DNA from: Thalassotalea sp. G2M2-11
GTDB taxonomy: Bacteria; Pseudomonadota; Gammaproteobacteria; Enterobacterales; Alteromonadaceae
DNA: 64,000 nt
Assembly: GCF_017168195.1 (NCBI RefSeq)
Contig: NZ_JADNYL010000005.1
Coordinates: 1 to 64,000 of the forward strand
Direction: 5' to 3'
Part shown: positions 62,514 through 64,000 of the stretch, one piece after another
Position numbering within the stretch: position 1 is the first letter of the stretch
Layout of the letters: each line of letters starts with the position of its first letter
Made by a program: the position numbers and the translations under genes
The notes under the pieces: model-generated
Database searches by the model: none
Told to the model about the DNA's origin: nothing
Seen by the model: the letters and a program-made list of their open reading frames with translations, nothing else

Positions 62514-63137
62514 ATGTCTGAAAATACATTTAAAACTATTGAACAACGTGTAAGTTATGGTGTTGGTCGTCAATTAGGTGATCAATTACGTAATAACCCA
62601 TTTAAAGATTTTGACGTTAACGCTATTCAAGCGGGTTTAGCTGATGCTATTGCCAATGCTGCAAGTCAAGTATCTGATGAAGATTTAAATGAAGCTTTCT
62701 CTGTTGTTTCTAAAAAATTGCAAGAGCAAGAACAAGCAGTAGCCAAAGAAAAAGCGGCAGAAGGTGAAGCTTATTTAGCTGAAAATGCTAAACGTGAAGA
62801 AGTGACTGTTTTAGAGTCAGGCTTACAATATGAAGTGATTTCCACAGGCGACGGTGAAAAACCAACTGCACAGAGCACAGTTCGTACCCATTACCACGGC
62901 ACATTTATTAATGGTGATGTTTTTGACAGCTCTTACGATCGCGGTCAACCAGCTGAGTTCCCTGTTGGCGGTGTGATTGCCGGTTGGACAGAAGCATTAC
63001 AAATGATGACTGAAGGTTCAAAATGGCGCTTATACGTACCATATAACTTAGCTTATGGTGAGCGCGGTTCACAAGGTGCAATTCCTCCTTATGCTACCTT
63101 GGTCTTCGATGTTGAATTATTAGCTGTTGTTAGCTAA
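62514..63137 (+). CDS. fklB: FKBP-type peptidyl-prolyl isomerase FklB
   Basis: A 207-residue isomerase. The N-terminal half is the helical dimerisation region (FKTIEQRVSYGVGRQLGDQL), with a long charged helix, and the C-terminal half is the FKBP catalytic domain: VRTHYHGTFINGDVFDSSY, GVIAGWTEALQMM and YGERGSQGAIPPYATLVFDVELL. It lacks a signal peptide and is probably cytoplasmic. The ATG at 62514 gives the family N-terminus and is preferred to the upstream GTG at 62493. The ribosome site is weak. Confidence 0.93.
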   Translation: MSENTFKTIEQRVSYGVGRQLGDQLRNNPFKDFDVNAIQAGLADAIANAASQVSDEDLNEAFSVVSKKLQEQEQAVAKEKAAEGEAYLAENAKREEVTVLESGLQYEVISTGDGEKPTAQSTVRTHYHGTFINGDVFDSSYDRGQPAEFPVGGVIAGWTEALQMMTEGSKWRLYVPYNLAYGERGSQGAIPPYATLVFDVELLAVVS

Positions 63138-63150
63138 TCAATATCCAATA

Positions 63151-63176
63151 AAGCCCTCAGTAGAGGGCTTTTTTTT
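63151..63176 (+). terminator. Terminator after fklB
   Basis: AAGCCCTC-AGTA-GAGGGCTT followed by six T. It lies 14 nt past the fklB stop and ends just before the ribosome site of the next gene, so that gene depends on partial read-through or on an undetected promoter. Confidence 0.9.
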
Positions 63177-63187
63177 GAGGTTTTTTT

Positions 63188-63628
63188 GTGAATACAGAGC
63201 AATTAACGCATTTTATCCAAGATTATATTGCCGGATTTTTACACTATAATCTTGAACAGGTTGCTGCTTGTTATGCATTGCCTTGTTGTTTAAGTACACC
63301 CGATAAAATGTTAGTGGTGCAAACTAATGCGGAATTTACTGATGAATTTAATGCTATTTTTAATCAGTTAGCCGAAGCAAGAACGCAAAAAATAACCGTA
63401 TTGAAGGCAAGTGTTGATAACATCGATGACCATACTATTTTAATGTGTATCGATTGGGCTTTTAGTGATGATAACGATCAAGTGTTTGCTGATTTTTCTG
63501 CTTTCTATCATCTAAACAAGCAACTAAATGCTTATAAAATTATTAGTGTCAGTTCACATGATTTGTCACAATCGAAGTTATTAGCGCAGCCATTATCTTT
63601 AAATAATACTGTGTTTATTAAAAATTAA
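63188..63628 (+). CDS. Small NTF2/SnoaL-like protein of unknown function
   Basis: A 146-residue protein with the alpha+beta order of NTF2-like folds (IQDYIAGFLHYNLEQVAACYA at the start, split at residue 10-30, and C-terminal VFADFSAFYHLNKQLNAYKIISVSSHD). No catalytic motif or signal peptide is obvious. The GTG start at 63188 lies 7 nt after GAGG. It sits between fklB and dapB, with a 15-nt gap to dapB, so cotranscription with dapB is likely. I do not recognise a named family. Confidence 0.6.
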   Translation: MNTEQLTHFIQDYIAGFLHYNLEQVAACYALPCCLSTPDKMLVVQTNAEFTDEFNAIFNQLAEARTQKITVLKASVDNIDDHTILMCIDWAFSDDNDQVFADFSAFYHLNKQLNAYKIISVSSHDLSQSKLLAQPLSLNNTVFIKN

Positions 63629-63643
63629 AGGAACAAAGAAAGA

Positions 63644-64000
63644 ATGAAAGTAAAGGTGGCTATTTTAGGTTGTAGCGGTCGTATGGGACGAAACTTAATT
63701 CAGGCAGCAATAGAACATCAGTCTGTTGAATTAGTTGGCGGGAGTGTGCGAGCGTCATCCAGTTTTGACAATGTGGATTTAGGGGAGTTGGCAGGCGTAG
63801 GTCATTACGGCATTAAAACAACGTCAGATCTCTCTCAGCTTGAAGCTGCGGATGTACTTATTGACTTTACTTCAATCGATTCAACCTTTGAACATCTCAA
63901 ATGGTGCCAACAACACAACAAAGCTTTGGTGATAGGCACAACGGGCTTTGATGATGAGCAGGTGGCTAAGATCCAACATTTTGCTAACGAAATACCGATC
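63644..64000 (+). CDS. dapB: 4-hydroxy-tetrahydrodipicolinate reductase (partial, 3' end beyond the window)
   Basis: The first 119 codons are present. The N-terminal NAD(P)-binding motif is VAILGCSGRMGRNLIQA, and DVLIDFTSI and ALVIGTTGFDDEQV follow, all typical of DapB, which reduces tetrahydrodipicolinate precursor in lysine and diaminopimelate synthesis. The reading frame is open to the last base. It starts at ATG 63644, 15 nt after the preceding gene; AAGGAA lies upstream. Confidence 0.95.
   Translation, partial: MKVKVAILGCSGRMGRNLIQAAIEHQSVELVGGSVRASSSFDNVDLGELAGVGHYGIKTTSDLSQLEAADVLIDFTSIDSTFEHLKWCQQHNKALVIGTTGFDDEQVAKIQHFANEIPI

Noticed and set aside
1-64000. CRISPR arrays, phage or integron modules
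   Set aside because: No regularly spaced repeats, integrase, recombinase or capsid-like genes were seen; all large ORFs are chromosomal families.

Overview
The window looks like the chromosome of a marine gammaproteobacterium of the order Alteromonadales, most likely Colwelliaceae (Colwellia or Thalassotalea). This is an inference from the AT-rich sequence, the sodium-linked physiology (nhaB, nhaC, motY), the rhombosortase gene, and E. coli/Shewanella-like gene orders: dsbB-nhaB-fadR; hda-yfgD-bepA-perM-bcp-gcvR-bamC; purMN-DUF3108. All protein names rest on motif and family recognition by eye, with no database search. No phage, CRISPR array, complete insertion sequence or plasmid gene was seen; this is mostly core genome.

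Layout: (1) 1-3.9 kb: a solute-binding-like protein, three identical tRNA-Val(UAC) genes, gltX and a DUF1707/LiaF-like protein. (2) 3.9-7.2 kb: dsbB, nhaB and divergent fadR. (3) 7.2-12.1 kb: the PrkA kinase / YeaH / SpoVR stress operon. (4) 12.3-14.2 kb: sodB, grxD and a 2-Cys peroxiredoxin. (5) 14.3-22.2 kb: rnt, motY, rhombosortase, a DTW-domain enzyme, gamma-glutamyltransferase, a lipoprotein, cysK and an RDD protein. (6) 22.3-27.2 kb: two tandem DUF5916 outer-membrane paralogues. (7) 27.4-31.5 kb: DUF599, DUF2919, dnaQ, a TIGR03503-type protein and four identical tRNA-Asp genes. (8) 31.6-44.1 kb: a LuxR-type regulator divergent from a flavoenzyme and a thiamine-diphosphate enzyme, then two large acyl-CoA dehydrogenases, an aldehyde dehydrogenase, a TetR regulator and an acyltransferase. 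(9) 44.3-47.6 kb: oxyR, ahpF and ahpC. (10) 47.7-59.4 kb: a class II amidotransferase, DUF3108, purNM, DUF2066, hda, DUF2069, yfgD, bepA, a TusA-like protein, perM, bcp, gcvR and bamC. (11) 59.6-64 kb: nhaC, panE, a MITE-like structured element, fklB, a small NTF2-like protein and the start of dapB.

Two regulatory circuits can be read from the DNA. FadR is encoded here, and FadR-like 17-mers lie upstream of fadR itself and of both large acyl-CoA dehydrogenase genes. OxyR is encoded here, and a 14/16 match to its four-part ATAG-N7-CTAT motif lies upstream of ahpC. Several convergent gene pairs are separated by long perfect hairpins without a U-tract.

The least explained items are a roughly 315-bp element at 62056-62370 with terminal inverted repeats, CTAG flanks and nested hairpins; a perfect 16-bp palindrome in the grxD leader; the LuxR/flavoenzyme/ThDP cassette; the paired DUF5916 proteins with a conserved four-cysteine spacing; and a decayed ORF-like stretch at 41337-41584.
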